DNA of 64,000 nt from Osedax fenrisi (taxonomy: Eukaryota > Annelida > Polychaeta > Sabellida > Siboglinidae). Location: NCBI GenBank assembly GCA_964019155.1, contig OZ025239.1:104156298-104220297 (forward strand), read 5' to 3'. Made by a program: the position numbers and the translations under genes. The notes beneath the pieces were generated by a model, which saw only the letters and a program-made list of their open reading frames with translations, ran no database searches and was not told the DNA's origin. Positions 12,561 through 26,262 of the stretch are shown here, piece after piece (positions within the stretch are counted from its first letter, which is position 1; each line of letters opens with the position of its first letter).

Positions 12561-13755
12561 ATATAATAACCTAATAATAACTTAATACGATACAATAACT
12601 TAATAATAACCTATAGGTTAATAAGCTATAATAATATATTATAATATACTATAGAAACATTGTCGCTCTTATCTATAGGCATACGCATTATGCATATTTA
12701 TTTAACTAATATAGAAAGCCGTACAACACGACATAAAATATTTGAAGTTTTTATAATTTCAATTTATTATTCGTTTATGTGTATGATATATTTCATTATT
12801 CACTATTATAATCTGTTTATTAGCGCTTATTCAAAATATTATTATTGATTCATATAACTTATATTACGATGTTTTTGTTTTATACTATAATTATTAATAA
12901 TATAGTATCGATATAATTAGTACCCGACGTCTAATAATTATTATAGATATAACTCAAATATTACTATTTATTATACTTTATAATATTATAACAGTTATTA
13001 TAAATTATAATTATATAATTATAATTTATAATACATTATTTCAATATAGTTAATGTATATTTTGTTTTATTGTTATACTCGTATGTATTCTATGTGCCCC
13101 CCCCCAGATACAGTGATCAAGGAAACATTACCATGTAAGTTATAACCATGTCTAGCTATAGCAACTATATCTATAACTATAGCTATAACTTGCTATAGCA
13201 TTACATTTTATATTCGGGATAACGTGAATATATTAATGTTATAATTTATGACGTTTTAAATTAATATAAAATAAATACTAATAGGTACTAATACTAATAA
13301 GGGTGCGTTTTTCGTAGATATAATAATGTACCAACGTCCTAACGTCTGTATTAATTACCCGTCAATGCTGATAGTAAATAGTCGGTATGTTGGTATGTTG
13401 TGACGTTGGTATACATATATGTTACAACAAATCTCACCCTGAATATTATAAAATAGATCTAGTGCTTGTTTAATAATATACATAATATATTTAAATATGT
13501 ATTTAGATAGGTATATATAACATATTCATGGAATTTATTATTTTACTTATAATATGATATTATATATAATTATATAGGATTAAGTAAATTATATTACACA
13601 TGAATAAATTATATAAATTATGTATGTGTATATTAATTACTTAACATATATATATATATATATATATGTGTGTATATATATGATCAATATAATAATTATA
13701 TATTTAATTAAGTATATTGTCTAAATAACTGAATTCATATGTTATCGATTTACAT
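12561..13755. other. AT-rich spacer with one exon-like islet
   Basis: Mostly AT-rich with no coding region I can support. An islet at 13108-13134 has a C-run acceptor (cccccccccag) and an ideal donor (gtaagt) around 27 bases. It is listed as a separate feature. Confidence 0.35.
13108..13134 (+). other. Exon-like 27-bp islet on the plus strand
   Basis: The segment sits between a strong polypyrimidine acceptor and a consensus gtaagt donor. Two of three frames are open. No partner exon could be matched, so it may be a microexon of an unseen plus-strand transcript or chance. Confidence 0.2.
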
Positions 13756-13761
13756 TTTATT
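13756..13761 (-). promoter_or_regulatory. Polyadenylation signal of the M13 gene
   Basis: AATAAA on the minus strand, about 80 bases beyond the stop codon of the M13 gene. Inferred from position. Confidence 0.5.
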
Positions 13762-13842
13762 ATATAATCAGAGTTGTATTAACAACTATTAATATGTAAA
13801 CGGTTCCTGTTAATACGAATATGTACTTGATTGTTTACATGT

Positions 13843-14453
13843 CTACCAAATGTTACATTTATGTAGGGGGTTCATTATACTTCCAACTGGACATTCATAA
13901 TCCATTGCAAAATCATAAGAATTCGCCATCATTCCTAGAACTCTGTGTAAATACATGGCGTAATTAAAGTATAATACATACGCACGCGGATATTGAATAT
14001 ACACGTTAAGTTAGGTATTATGCGGTAATTATTGTTATGTAATATTTAGATTTACTGAGTAGGGTTTAATTTTATTCCTATGTGATTTAAAAAAATTATT
14101 TTTTAATAACTAATTTAATATCTAAATTAACATTCATTATAATATATATATATGGTTCTTTATAACTATGTTATTAAAAATTAATTTATTTATAAAATAT
14201 GTATAAAATGAAATACTTTTCGTATATTATTTAACTCAATATGTTAATTAAAGTGATTTAATGTATATTATAATTTTAATATAATAAATTTAAATAATTA
14301 ATTTAAAAACAAGTTTTTCATTGATTTATATATATATTATTCAAAATGTATTCATATACTATAGTATGTTATTGTCGTATACGACAGTAACATTATGAAA
14401 TATTAACACTACATTTTCATGAACAATATGATTTAACAGACAACCAGTATTTT

Positions 14454-14504
<51 letters not shown>

Positions 14505-15221
14505 TATATTATATATATATAATATATATATATATATCTATATGTATATGTATTTTAAATTTGTTTAATATTATTTAAATACAAACCTATATCGATTAGG
14601 ACATCGTCGAGAATTTAACAATACATTACAAGCCTCTTTATCATAAATCTTAGTACACATGGTCTGTTGTTACGGAATAAAATGTATTTATTACGGAAAT
14701 AACGAATATGGAATTTAGTGCAAATAACTAGCTACATCGATAATAAAATTAAAAATTATATTACGATTCACAAACGAGGAGATGTTATAATACGAACCTG
14801 TGCGGTATGTAAAAAGAAGAGTTGATTAGCACTCATTTGTATTGCCGGAAGTACCTTTTCTTCTACACCTTTCAGAGTTGTCCACACATATTCTCTATAA
14901 GCCTGCGATATCGGTATAGTTATAATTTTAATATTTAGATATATATATATTATTCCTTATTTGTGTTGCATTGCTAACATTGTCTCTTTACCACTAGATC
15001 TCACTCTACCCGTTCCCCTAGTAAACCCATCCCCTTAAAAATACAAATATATTTAAATGGGGAGTTTTATGTTAATAACCTTGAAACTTATTTGTAGTCC
15101 TCCATTATCTGCTATGTTTTCAATTAATGTTTTTCTTCCATCAATCTATTTTTATAAATATGATTTATATATTTCATTGCGTATTATATTACTATCACTT
15201 AAGTAATTATAATTATATAGC

Positions 15222-15276
<55 letters not shown>

Positions 15277-18200
15277 TTTTGTAATCATATAAGATAAAAT
15301 AATTCAAAAATAAACTCAAAATTAACATAATATGATTATAAAAATTAAACCATTGATAAAGTAAATATCATTTGAATACACTAACGTAATACATTAAACT
15401 TTAATTTAGATTATAATCTAAATATATCTTTATATATAATCTCATATAAATAAATATAAGGTCTATATATTTATAATATTACTAACATTTTCCTAATTCT
15501 ATATATATATATATATATATATATAGGTGATTATTCAACATACCAGAATACTCCCATACACATACATCTCTATTGCTGGTTAAACTCTATTGGCTACCCG
15601 TAAAAATAAATTCACCATGACTCTTTAGGTAACTGACTTATAGGCAGGGGCGTAGCAAGGGGGGCTAGGGGGGCACGTGCCCCGGGCGCCAACATTTTAG
15701 GGGCGCCAAACAAATATAGAATAATTATTTCTTTGCTAAATCTACACTGCGCTGGGAAATATTAACAAGCAAACTAAAAATAACATTAAAGAGATCATGC
15801 GAAACGAGATGGAGCTCAAGACACGATGCAGTTAATATATTAAGCGAAAACTTTGCTGCAGTATTGGATGTACTAGAGGAACTACCAGAACAAGCTGATA
15901 ATCAGGAGACACGCAGTAAAGCGTATAGTATAATTAATTTAATTTCAAGTTTTGAATTTATATCTTTATTATATTTCTGGGAAATTATTTTGGCTAAAAT
16001 AAATAAAGTACAAAAACGATTACAGGATAAAAGTATGATATTTTGTGAAGCATCCAAAGATATTAATAATTTGAAAATATTTGTCAGTGAAGAAAGAGAG
16101 AACATAATTAAAGACACTATTACTAAATCAACTAAATCCTGTATAGAATTACAAATATCAACAGAACGAAGAATTAGAGTACGAAAACATATGGATGGTG
16201 AAAGTAGAAATGTGGAAGTAGTGTCATATACTCAAGAGTTATCAAGAGCTATGTTTTCTATCATTGACAGAATTATTTCTGAATTTAATAATCGATTTTT
16301 AATATTGGACTCATTAAATGATAGATTCGGCATATTCATGGATATGGAATCATTGCTAGCCTTAACAGATTGTATAATTATGAAACATTGCGATTTACTT
16401 GAAAAAGAATATCCGAATGACATCTCCAGCAAGAAATTATGTGAAGAAATTATTGGTAATATATAAATTAATAATTTAAAATTATTTTAATATAATTAAT
16501 TCAAACACATATATATGTCATCTAATTCAATATTTATAAATATTTCAGATTGCAGAATATTAACAAAGAATAGAAACATAATAAATAATCCAATTAAATT
16601 CTATGAATTTATTATTTCTTATGGGGAAGATTTTTTTCCAAATCTTCAGATCGCTTTGCATTTGCTATTATCAATTGGCTGTTCAATAGCTTCGTGTGAA
16701 CGTTCATTTAGCAAATTGAAACTAATCAATACATATATGATATCAACATTGAGTCAAGAAAGACTACCTGGGCTTGCTATATTAAGCATAGAAAGGAACA
16801 TATTCAATAACATTAATATAGAAGAAATAGTAGAAGAATTTACTATACGAAAAAATCGAAAAATTACACTTTAATCTTTAATTTGTTTTAATAAAATTAA
16901 GTTAATTAGAACTTTGTTAATGTAAAATCATGAAAAATATAACTGTTGTATATAACTGTGTATAGTTAAATACTAAGGGGCGCCAACATTCTAACAGCCC
17001 CGGGCGCTTGTGAGGCATGCTACGCCCCTGCTTATAGGTAATACTATAGAATCACTACCCAACCTTTAATTACCAACTATAGTTGTACCAACTGTAGTGG
17101 TACTATAGTACCACTATACGCTCCACCAATACGTTTATACTTCAACTACCTCGTAAACTTAACTTACATTCAACTAATACTCGCAGGCAAAACTCGTACC
17201 ATACGCCTGGCACATTATCCATACACCCTTCCGTATGATACCATCAACTCCAAACTTCAAGAAACTACCGAAAACTAATCTAAAATATTAACCTCATATA
17301 TATATATATATATATATTCGTAAGAGATTGTGTTATCTTATCTTAAGTATTTGTTTGGCATCTAAATTAAACTAATTTTATTGATCTGAATTATCTGAGA
17401 TTACCATACATTTGTATTATATTGGTAGAGTAAACATTATATGTTCACGCCTAATTAATATACTATTAATATATCGTTATAAAGATAATAAATTGTTATT
17501 TTTTTGATATTATTTTGATTATTTAATTTTATATCATTCTAAATACTCATTTTTCCTTAATTTCGAGTTAATTAAAAGTCAATAAAAGTTTCTCAACAGA
17601 AATCAACAGCTCGGCATTTTGTAACACAACAGAAATCAACAGCTCGGACGCAAAGGGTAACACAAATTAACATATTTTTGGAACTATAATTCTTATTAAA
17701 TTTTGCCCATCAAGAAGTTGATACCTATTAACATCGAGGGAATATTTTATTTGATATACTCGCCAATATTAAAATATAAGTATTAATAAATTATGCATCC
17801 CTCGATGAATTCCTAATTTAATACATTAATAATATTGTTATATTACTAAATTTATATATTTCCTACATAAAGTTTATAAAATATAATGTTAATAATATAG
17901 TTTATAATTGATAATTATTATTCAACCTAAAATAATATACCAATAATGACAATAATTTATTTTAATATTTATAATAAATTAAAAATTAGGAAATTAGAAT
18001 TAAAACATTATTTAGATTAATATATTAAATATTATATTGTAGATATATTTATAAATTGAATTTTGTTAAGAGAGTACTAACATATTTTGACACTTCATGA
18101 ATATAGAATTTGTTGTATTGTTCTACATGACATTTATAAACTTGTTTAAAGTTGTCTAAAGTATATGGTGTCCACCAATTTCTCCTTTTACTATTGATGC

Positions 18201-19338
18201 CATATTGTCTACCTAATAATTATTAATGCATTGGTTTATATATATATATATAAACCATATAAAATAAAAAAGTTGTATACATTGGTTTATGAATTTATTT
18301 AAACATAGAATTGTATATTTGTATACGATTAACATATAATAGTATGTCAACAATCATAATTATGAAAGTATACAATCTACAGGATATTAATTATATTAGT
18401 TTATTATATTTTATTAATATATAAATACATACATGTATATACATAATGTTTATGAATTGTTATATTATTTAGATTTGTGTGATTCTCTTATAATGTATCA
18501 CTTATAATTCTCTTATAATTTCAAACGTATAAGTATATTCGGTCAAATGAATATAATATTGAACTCATAAATATCGTAATATATTATATCTATTTCAGTC
18601 AAGAATATTACATTGGGTAGAAGGAAAAATAGAATAAATTATCAATAACCCGATGGAAAAAGAATACAATCATACTCCGACTACGCGACGAGAAGTATCG
18701 CAAGGCAATTAATACATTACCGATATCTATAGATAGCGATTCTATAGAAGGCGATTCTTCAATAAAAACAAGATAAAACCGATAGCTCAAAAAGAATACG
18801 ACATAACGGGTGCATTTATAATCACGCATAACTCACAGACGATAGATTATGAAAGATATGCATATATTACTCTCACTATGAGAAACCATAACGAAGGTCA
18901 GCGATAGTTGGCTTATAGTTGATACCTATTAATACTTAATAGTTGATATATTATCTATTCTATGCATATATGGATAGAATAAAGTATACTCAATCCTAAC
19001 TTCTATATCACGGATCGTATTGACTCATTAAGAATATTCATCCCTTCCATGTATGAAGTAAATTATCTTCTCATGAGATCTCACAATAACCCTACCTATC
19101 TCATTATACCACATACTTTCACCATTATTTTCTCATATTTGTTGTGGATATTATATTTCAAACTCACTAAACTTACTAAACTATAGTTATAACTCTGGCC
19201 AGATGTTATCCTATCTATAAACTTCCATAATCTCTCATATTTAAAAAAACTAAAGTTCTAACAAAATTCCTTTGGCAATTATCGGCCGATCTTTCCATAT
19301 ACTCTTATTAAGTCAAATATTATAATTAATTGTATCCA

Positions 19339-19393
<55 letters not shown>

Positions 19394-20319
19394 CCATATT
19401 GCAGATCTAATTAATACTTCCAAATATTCACTACCATATATTTGCTGATGATATTTACTGTTTACATTTTCCCCCATAAATTATCATAATACCATTAGGT
19501 GATACCTATCTCTGAATTAATCGAATATGCAATATTATGGCTCCATCCAACAAACTTCTAATTAATGCATATAAGACTAGTTTATTTCACTTATTTACTT
19601 CTTATATATCAAGTATACTTCCTTCCCAAACTTAACATTATTATTATTTTATTTCTCGTTTATTGTTCTCGTTCTTTTTATCATTGTCTTTTTTTTAGAA
19701 ATGGAAATTGTGTTTACTGATTATTGATATTTTATTATTTATTTAATTATTATTTGTATTACACTATACCTTTATATATATATATACTTTATAGATATGT
19801 ATTATATAGTTACGTCTTTAAATTCATTGTTATAGTTATATTAACCTGTATAATCGAATCCATGAGTTATTAAATGGCCGTAGATATTACCTAAACCAGC
19901 ATAGTTTAAGTATCTAAAAAATATGATTACTAAATATGATATACGTGTTTAATAATAATTACAAATTAATACATGGATATAATTACGGACATAAATAAAA
20001 TAGAAATAATATATATATATATATATATATAATATCATAATTATTTAAATATTTAGAATTAATATAATTTAATAATTTAATCTACATTGACTATTATAAT
20101 TAGAATTTAGTATGATTAAATACAAATATATATATATATATATATATATATTAGGTTGGAGTGAATTCTGAAATAATGATGGCCGTCTGGTAATGTCTCG
20201 CGATAGTGATTTAACGTTATATGTGGAGTTCAATAATGTCAATAAATTCACAAATAATGTAAAATAACTATCACGAGACATAACCAGATGGCCATAATTA
20301 TTTCAGAATTCACTCCAAC

Positions 20320-20355
<36 letters not shown>

Positions 20356-23300
20356 AATAATAAAGTGATATTAAAGAATAATAAAGTATATTCACTAAAT
20401 TACGATATAACTGACTTGGGATAATCTTTGCGATATAAAGGATCTGCAAGCCAGCCAGGTGAAACTCTTATTGTATTATGTCTCGCCATATATGAGGCGT
20501 CGCCAGTTATTCCATCCGAACCCCATCTAACATATTGCATACATTATGTAATGTTAATTATGATGTTAATTTTTAAATAATAAAAATGTCGGTGAATTAT
20601 ACTACATTTATTATGTTATATACATGTTATAGTATTTTTGAAAAAATAATGTCAATATTTATTATGTATTAGTAAGATGTTAGATGTTAGATGAAAGAGA
20701 TAATCATCAAATTAATATAAAATATATAGGTAATTATTTCAGTATGTATATTATAAAATTTATAAGTTTTTTTAATATTAAATTATTAAATATTATTATT
20801 AAAATATATAATTAGAATTATATTATTGTAAATATTATTTTTTAAATTAATTTAAACAATAATACGTTTAATTGAGTGTATATATAATATATATATATTG
20901 AATGTTTATTTAGACACTTAAATAAATCATAAATGATTTCTCAAAGGTGTATATAATAGAATACAAATAATAAAAGTAGGTAAACAATAAATACCAATAA
21001 TAATAATAATACAATAAAATAGAATAAGCCGTACGGAAATTAATTAATAAAATAATAATGACAAACAATATTAATAATTCAGGTTACCACCTGAGATCAA
21101 TTGTTGTATATATTTCATGAATGTTTTATGCGATTTTATGGATCTAATATAGGGCGGGAGTGAATTCCATAGCTTAGGACCAATATAACTCAGTGCCCGA
21201 GTATTCATTTTTGAGGGACGTAGAATAGGGGTAGATAGAAGGTGAGATGCATGGTTTCTAAGTGATGGAAGGGGAGCTCTTTGTACTAGAGAAGCAGAAA
21301 TATATGAAGGGCAATTTGAAGAGTATATTGAGGAATGAACAATAGATAATATGCGATAAGCAGAGCGTTTGTTAAATGTGAACCATGGAGATATGTGTTG
21401 GTATGAGGAAGTAGAGGAATGATCTCGAATACGTAGGTTATATGTTGTACGGATTGATGAACGAATAACTCGATTTAAGGGAGAGATAGATGATAATGGA
21501 ATATTTATAAGGATTGAGGAACAGTAATCTATGCGTGAGAGTACAAGGGAATTAACTAGAGTTTTAGTAAGAGATACAGTAATTGATTTTCGTATTTTTC
21601 TAATTCTAAATAGATGATAATTTGCAGATTTAGTGATGGCAGTAATATGAGGAATGAAGGAAAGTGTAGAATCAAAAAGTACACCTAAGTTAGATGCAGT
21701 AGGAGAAGGAGATATTACAATATTATCAATAAGAAAAGGAGGGAAGTAAGTTGGTGATGGAGAAAGATTCAACAATGTAGTTTTGGAAGTATTAAGGAGA
21801 AGATTATTAGAAATAAGCCATTCTTTAATGTCATTAGCACAATTAGAGAGTTGATTATTGAGACCTGGTGATGAATTAGTTGGAAGAAACATATATAGTT
21901 GTATGTCATCTGCATAAAGATGGTAATATATATTTGGATATTTAGATATTATGGATGGTAATGGGTATAAATAAATTGAGAAAAGTGAAGGACCGAGTAC
22001 TGATCCCTGGGGAACACCATATTTCATAGGAGAAGGGGAAGACAAAGAATTATATATTTTTACACTGCTACTACGGTCAAATAGATATGAAGTAAACCAT
22101 GAGAGGGCAAGGTCTCTAACTCCAAGCAGGTGTAGACGGGACAGTAGAATTGTGTGATCAAGCGTATCGAAAGCACTGGATATGTCCAGCATTACTAGTT
22201 GACAGCAGTTGTTAGTATTAAGGGTAGAAGTGATTACATCAATTACGTTTAGTAGTGCTGTTTCTGTGGAGTGTCCTCGGCGAAAGCCACTTTGTTGAGG
22301 AATATGGAGATTATTGGCGGTTAAATATGAGATTAGTTGACGAGAGACAACTCTTTCCAAAATTTTACTCACCAAAGGTAGCTGAGAAATTGGGCGATAA
22401 TTGAGAAGTGAATCAGGATCGAGTGAAGGTTTTTTAAGAATGGGAGTGATTATTGCTTGTTTAAAAATTGAAGGGACAGTACCGGAATTTAGGGAATATG
22501 AGATGATGTTACAGATAGTTGGAAATAGATAATCGGAGTAAAGTTTAAAAATAGATAGTGGAACAGGATCGGAGGGAGATATCGAAGAGGATGCATTTAG
22601 TAGTTTAGATATGAGAGATATATGTGGCGGACGAAAAAAACTTAAGAAAACAGATATAGGTGGGGTAACTATGATTGAAGGATAATTGGCAGTAAGGGTA
22701 TGGTTATTGATCTTTATTATGATGGAGTCAATCTTATTAGAAAATGTTTTGGAGAAAAGACAGCTTAATTGTAATGGAGAAATGTTAATTATAGATGGTA
22801 GAATGCTGGTTTTGGGGGAGATAACAACTTATTAGCTAGTCTGAAAAGTCGTCGGTTATCAGAAGCAAGATCATTTATAACCTGAGTGTAATAGCTAGAT
22901 TTGGCATAGGAAATTGCTAACTTGTAGATCTTACGTTGCTCAATGAATGAAGCTCTAGAAGATGAAGATCTCAAGGATATGTATGTTCTTTCAGATTTAC
23001 GAAGTGATCGTTTCAAGGACATGAGGTGGGAAGTAAACCATGGGGTATCAGGATGTAGAGTTACTGATATAGTTTTTGAAGGCGCATGTTTATCGAGAAG
23101 ATGGGATAGTATGGAATTTAATACAACTGGAGAATAACAGTAGTCACCTAAAGCAGAATGTAAGTCAGCTAAGAATATCATGGAATTAATTTTCTTAATG
23201 GGTCTGTATGTAATACGTGTTTTCTGAGTAAGAGTGATAGTAAAGTTAGTTTTGAATGAGATAAGGAAGTGATCGGAAAGTAGATCAAGCCTAGAAATAT

Positions 23301-26209
23301 TACTCACCACGAGTTTAGAATGGAGAGAACTGGAGAATACAAGATCAATAATATTGCCATTTATATGAGTTGGGAAATTGACATGTTGTGATAGGGATAA
23401 TGAATGTGTTAAATTAGTGAACATAATATGTGGATTTGAGGTAGCATTAAAATGATAGTTGAAATCACCAAGTATAATAGGGTGGTATGTGGGTGAACTA
23501 ATGAGATCAGTAGCAAGATCGTTAAACTCACTTAGAAAGGAAGCGAATTCTGGTTTTGGCGGTCTATAAATGACAGTAATGGATATAGATTTGTTTTTTT
23601 GGGTGAATGATATGGTTAAGCAGTCATATATATACATATATTTATAGTATATATAATATATTTCATTGTTAATTATTATGTGAATACAAATAATATAGTT
23701 AACAGTTCGTCATTATATTCTGTGTCCATCTTTTTGAAATTGATATAGTAAATATTTTTCCAGGAATAAAATATGTTATAAATATAACTGCTTTTAGCTA
23801 TATCCGCCTGAATACGTGATGTATTATTATTATTATTATTATTATTATTGTTATTATTATTATTTATTTAATAATGATATTAAGGGTTCACGTTAAATAA
23901 ATTTTATTTAATTAGTACTTAAAGTAATGTATATATTACTATAGTATACATTATAGTATTACATTACAAGTAGGGGAAAGTAACTGAATACTGACAGTGG
24001 CCGTACTCTCGGTATCTCAGTAACCATAAATCCTACACAAAAATGTTTGATGAATAAAATATTCATAATTATATAAATAGTCTAAAAAAGTATTTTTTAT
24101 TTTTTAATTATTTAAAATATTGCTGATATATCCAATAAACTGGTTTTTTTATCATGTTTTTAAATTTATGAAATAAAATGTCAACTTAAAACCTTCTCAA
24201 GAATATAAAAATATATCGATATAAAACATAATATATTATTAAAAACTAAATAATTCTAAACATTATATACATAATTTCTATATTTGTTATCAAATATTCA
24301 TTAAGTTATAAGCATATATCTAGAGAATATATAAGTCCCTAATACGGACACTCTAGATTTATTGTTACGGACACCCTATAACAATCAGCGCGCAGCGTAT
24401 GAACTTTTCAGATTTTCATAAAAATCGCGTGCGTAATAATATTAATACCACCAATAAAGCTAAATCTAAAACTTGTATTATTTAGATACTTACATTATAT
24501 TATTAAATAAAAAAAATAAAAAAAAATAAATTATTAAATAATTAAATTAGAATATATTGTTTATAAAATTAATTATAAATAATGTAATTATAATTTGTCT
24601 GATTGATTCATCAATAATATATCGTTTATCTAGTAGTATATAGGGTTCCGTATTATAATACAGGGTGTCCGTATTCGGACATGGGTACCGAATACGGACA
24701 CCACCGTTATCTATGGAATTAAAAGATTAAATAAAATTTTAAATTCACAATAATATCTATAATCATATAATATGTATATATTGTAATTTTTAAATAAAAA
24801 TATTGAGTCATCAAATGTTAAGATCATGTATTGTTAAAGTGACCGTATTATGTTACTTTCCCCCATTACATTATAGTATACTATCTATTGCCTATCTTAT
24901 AGTTAAATATGTATAAGAAAATATCAATATAAACACTAAATATTCTATAATAATAGTATAACTATAACTATAATCCTAATAAAGTGTCTATATTAGATTA
25001 TACAAATATTAAATATTACCCGCACGTAAAGGGAATCCAATTTCGCGTCATGCATAATATAATCTGGATATCCAATATGTTCTTTAGTGGCATTCAACTA
25101 CAGAAATAGACATGTAGTTTGTTATAATACATTGCACAAATTGCATATTTATATATGGAAGGATACATAAATACCGTTGTTATATAATATATAAGTAACT
25201 ATTAGTGTTGCCTATTGTTATTATCACTGCCATATTGCGGCCAGCTATTATATTATTTATTGACATGCGTATAGCTAGTTTAAATAATAAGAATATATTA
25301 CAATAGTTATATACATAGTTATATATGTTTCTAAATAGTTATATACACAATAACATATATTCGTTATAACTATATCATTATAGCATATATTAGTTAATTA
25401 GTTAATTAGTTAATGATAACTATAATACAATGAGATACGTACAGACGTTAAGAAGATAAGTATTACATGAAAATTGTGCAAACACATGTCAGGTATACAT
25501 TGTACACATTGTACATTGTACATTGTACACTGTACAATCGAATTTATGTGTTAAAGTACATTGTCAACTAGTTCTAGATATATGTATATATGGATCATAT
25601 GTATATAAAAAAATATGTATTATACGAATTATTTGTTTAGATAATTTTGAAGTATTTTAATTTTTTATGTTATACATAATTATTTATTAATATATAAATT
25701 AATATTTTATATGTAAGAGTTTATTTTATTATATTAATTTAAAATAGATGTTTATTATTAAAATAAGCGATGCGAGAAATTTCTGTACCAGTAAGTTTAG
25801 AAATGAAATGATTAAATGAATAACTGAATTAGGTGACATGAAAACTAATAATATTATATATATATATATATATATATAAATATGGATAGATAAATATAAC
25901 GGACATATAACTCGACAAAACAATTCTTCAAAGCTATGTCGAAGGTAATAGAAAAAGAGGAAGACCAAAGAAAAACTGGTAAATGATATTTTTGAAAGTC
26001 TCTAATCTCCCTCTTCAGCAACTTTTAGTTATTGCAAAAGATCGTTATAAATGGAAAAAGTTATTAAAAACATTGTCATGTTATCCCCTACGATGCCTAC
26101 GTCACGGGACTAAGTAACTAAGTAAGTAAATATAGCGTTATAACATTTTAAATTATTAAAAAATTAATCAATATTAATGATTTGGGGATCATTGAAGTAA
26201 AACGTGGTT

Positions 26210-26262
<53 letters not shown>

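Larger units (their letters stand above)
20900..23640 (-). mobile_element. L2/CR1-like LINE, 5'-truncated, nearly intact
   Basis: A 2.7-kb element in the M13 intron between the exons at 23704 and 20416. It encodes the C-terminal half of an APE-type endonuclease followed by a full reverse transcriptase, with a single frame break between them near 22795. The 5' end is cut within the endonuclease at a (TA)-rich site. The 3' UTR after 21071 runs to about 20900. Its coding condition is much better than that of the other LINEs here, suggesting a more recent insertion. Confidence 0.85.

Noticed and set aside
18608..18829. 73-codon minus-strand ORF between two M13 exons
   Set aside because: It has no similarity to M13, no splice signals in phase, and the zinc-site exon that belongs here was found at 19846-19913.
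20069..20281. 70-codon minus-strand ORF at the mariner MITE
   Set aside because: It runs through the MITE arm and a TA tract; not a gene.
18178..20415. Loss of the HExxH exon, with the flanking exons spliced directly through an alternative AG
   Set aside because: A phase-compatible exon encoding GHLITHGFD was located, so the exon is present and only its Glu is changed.
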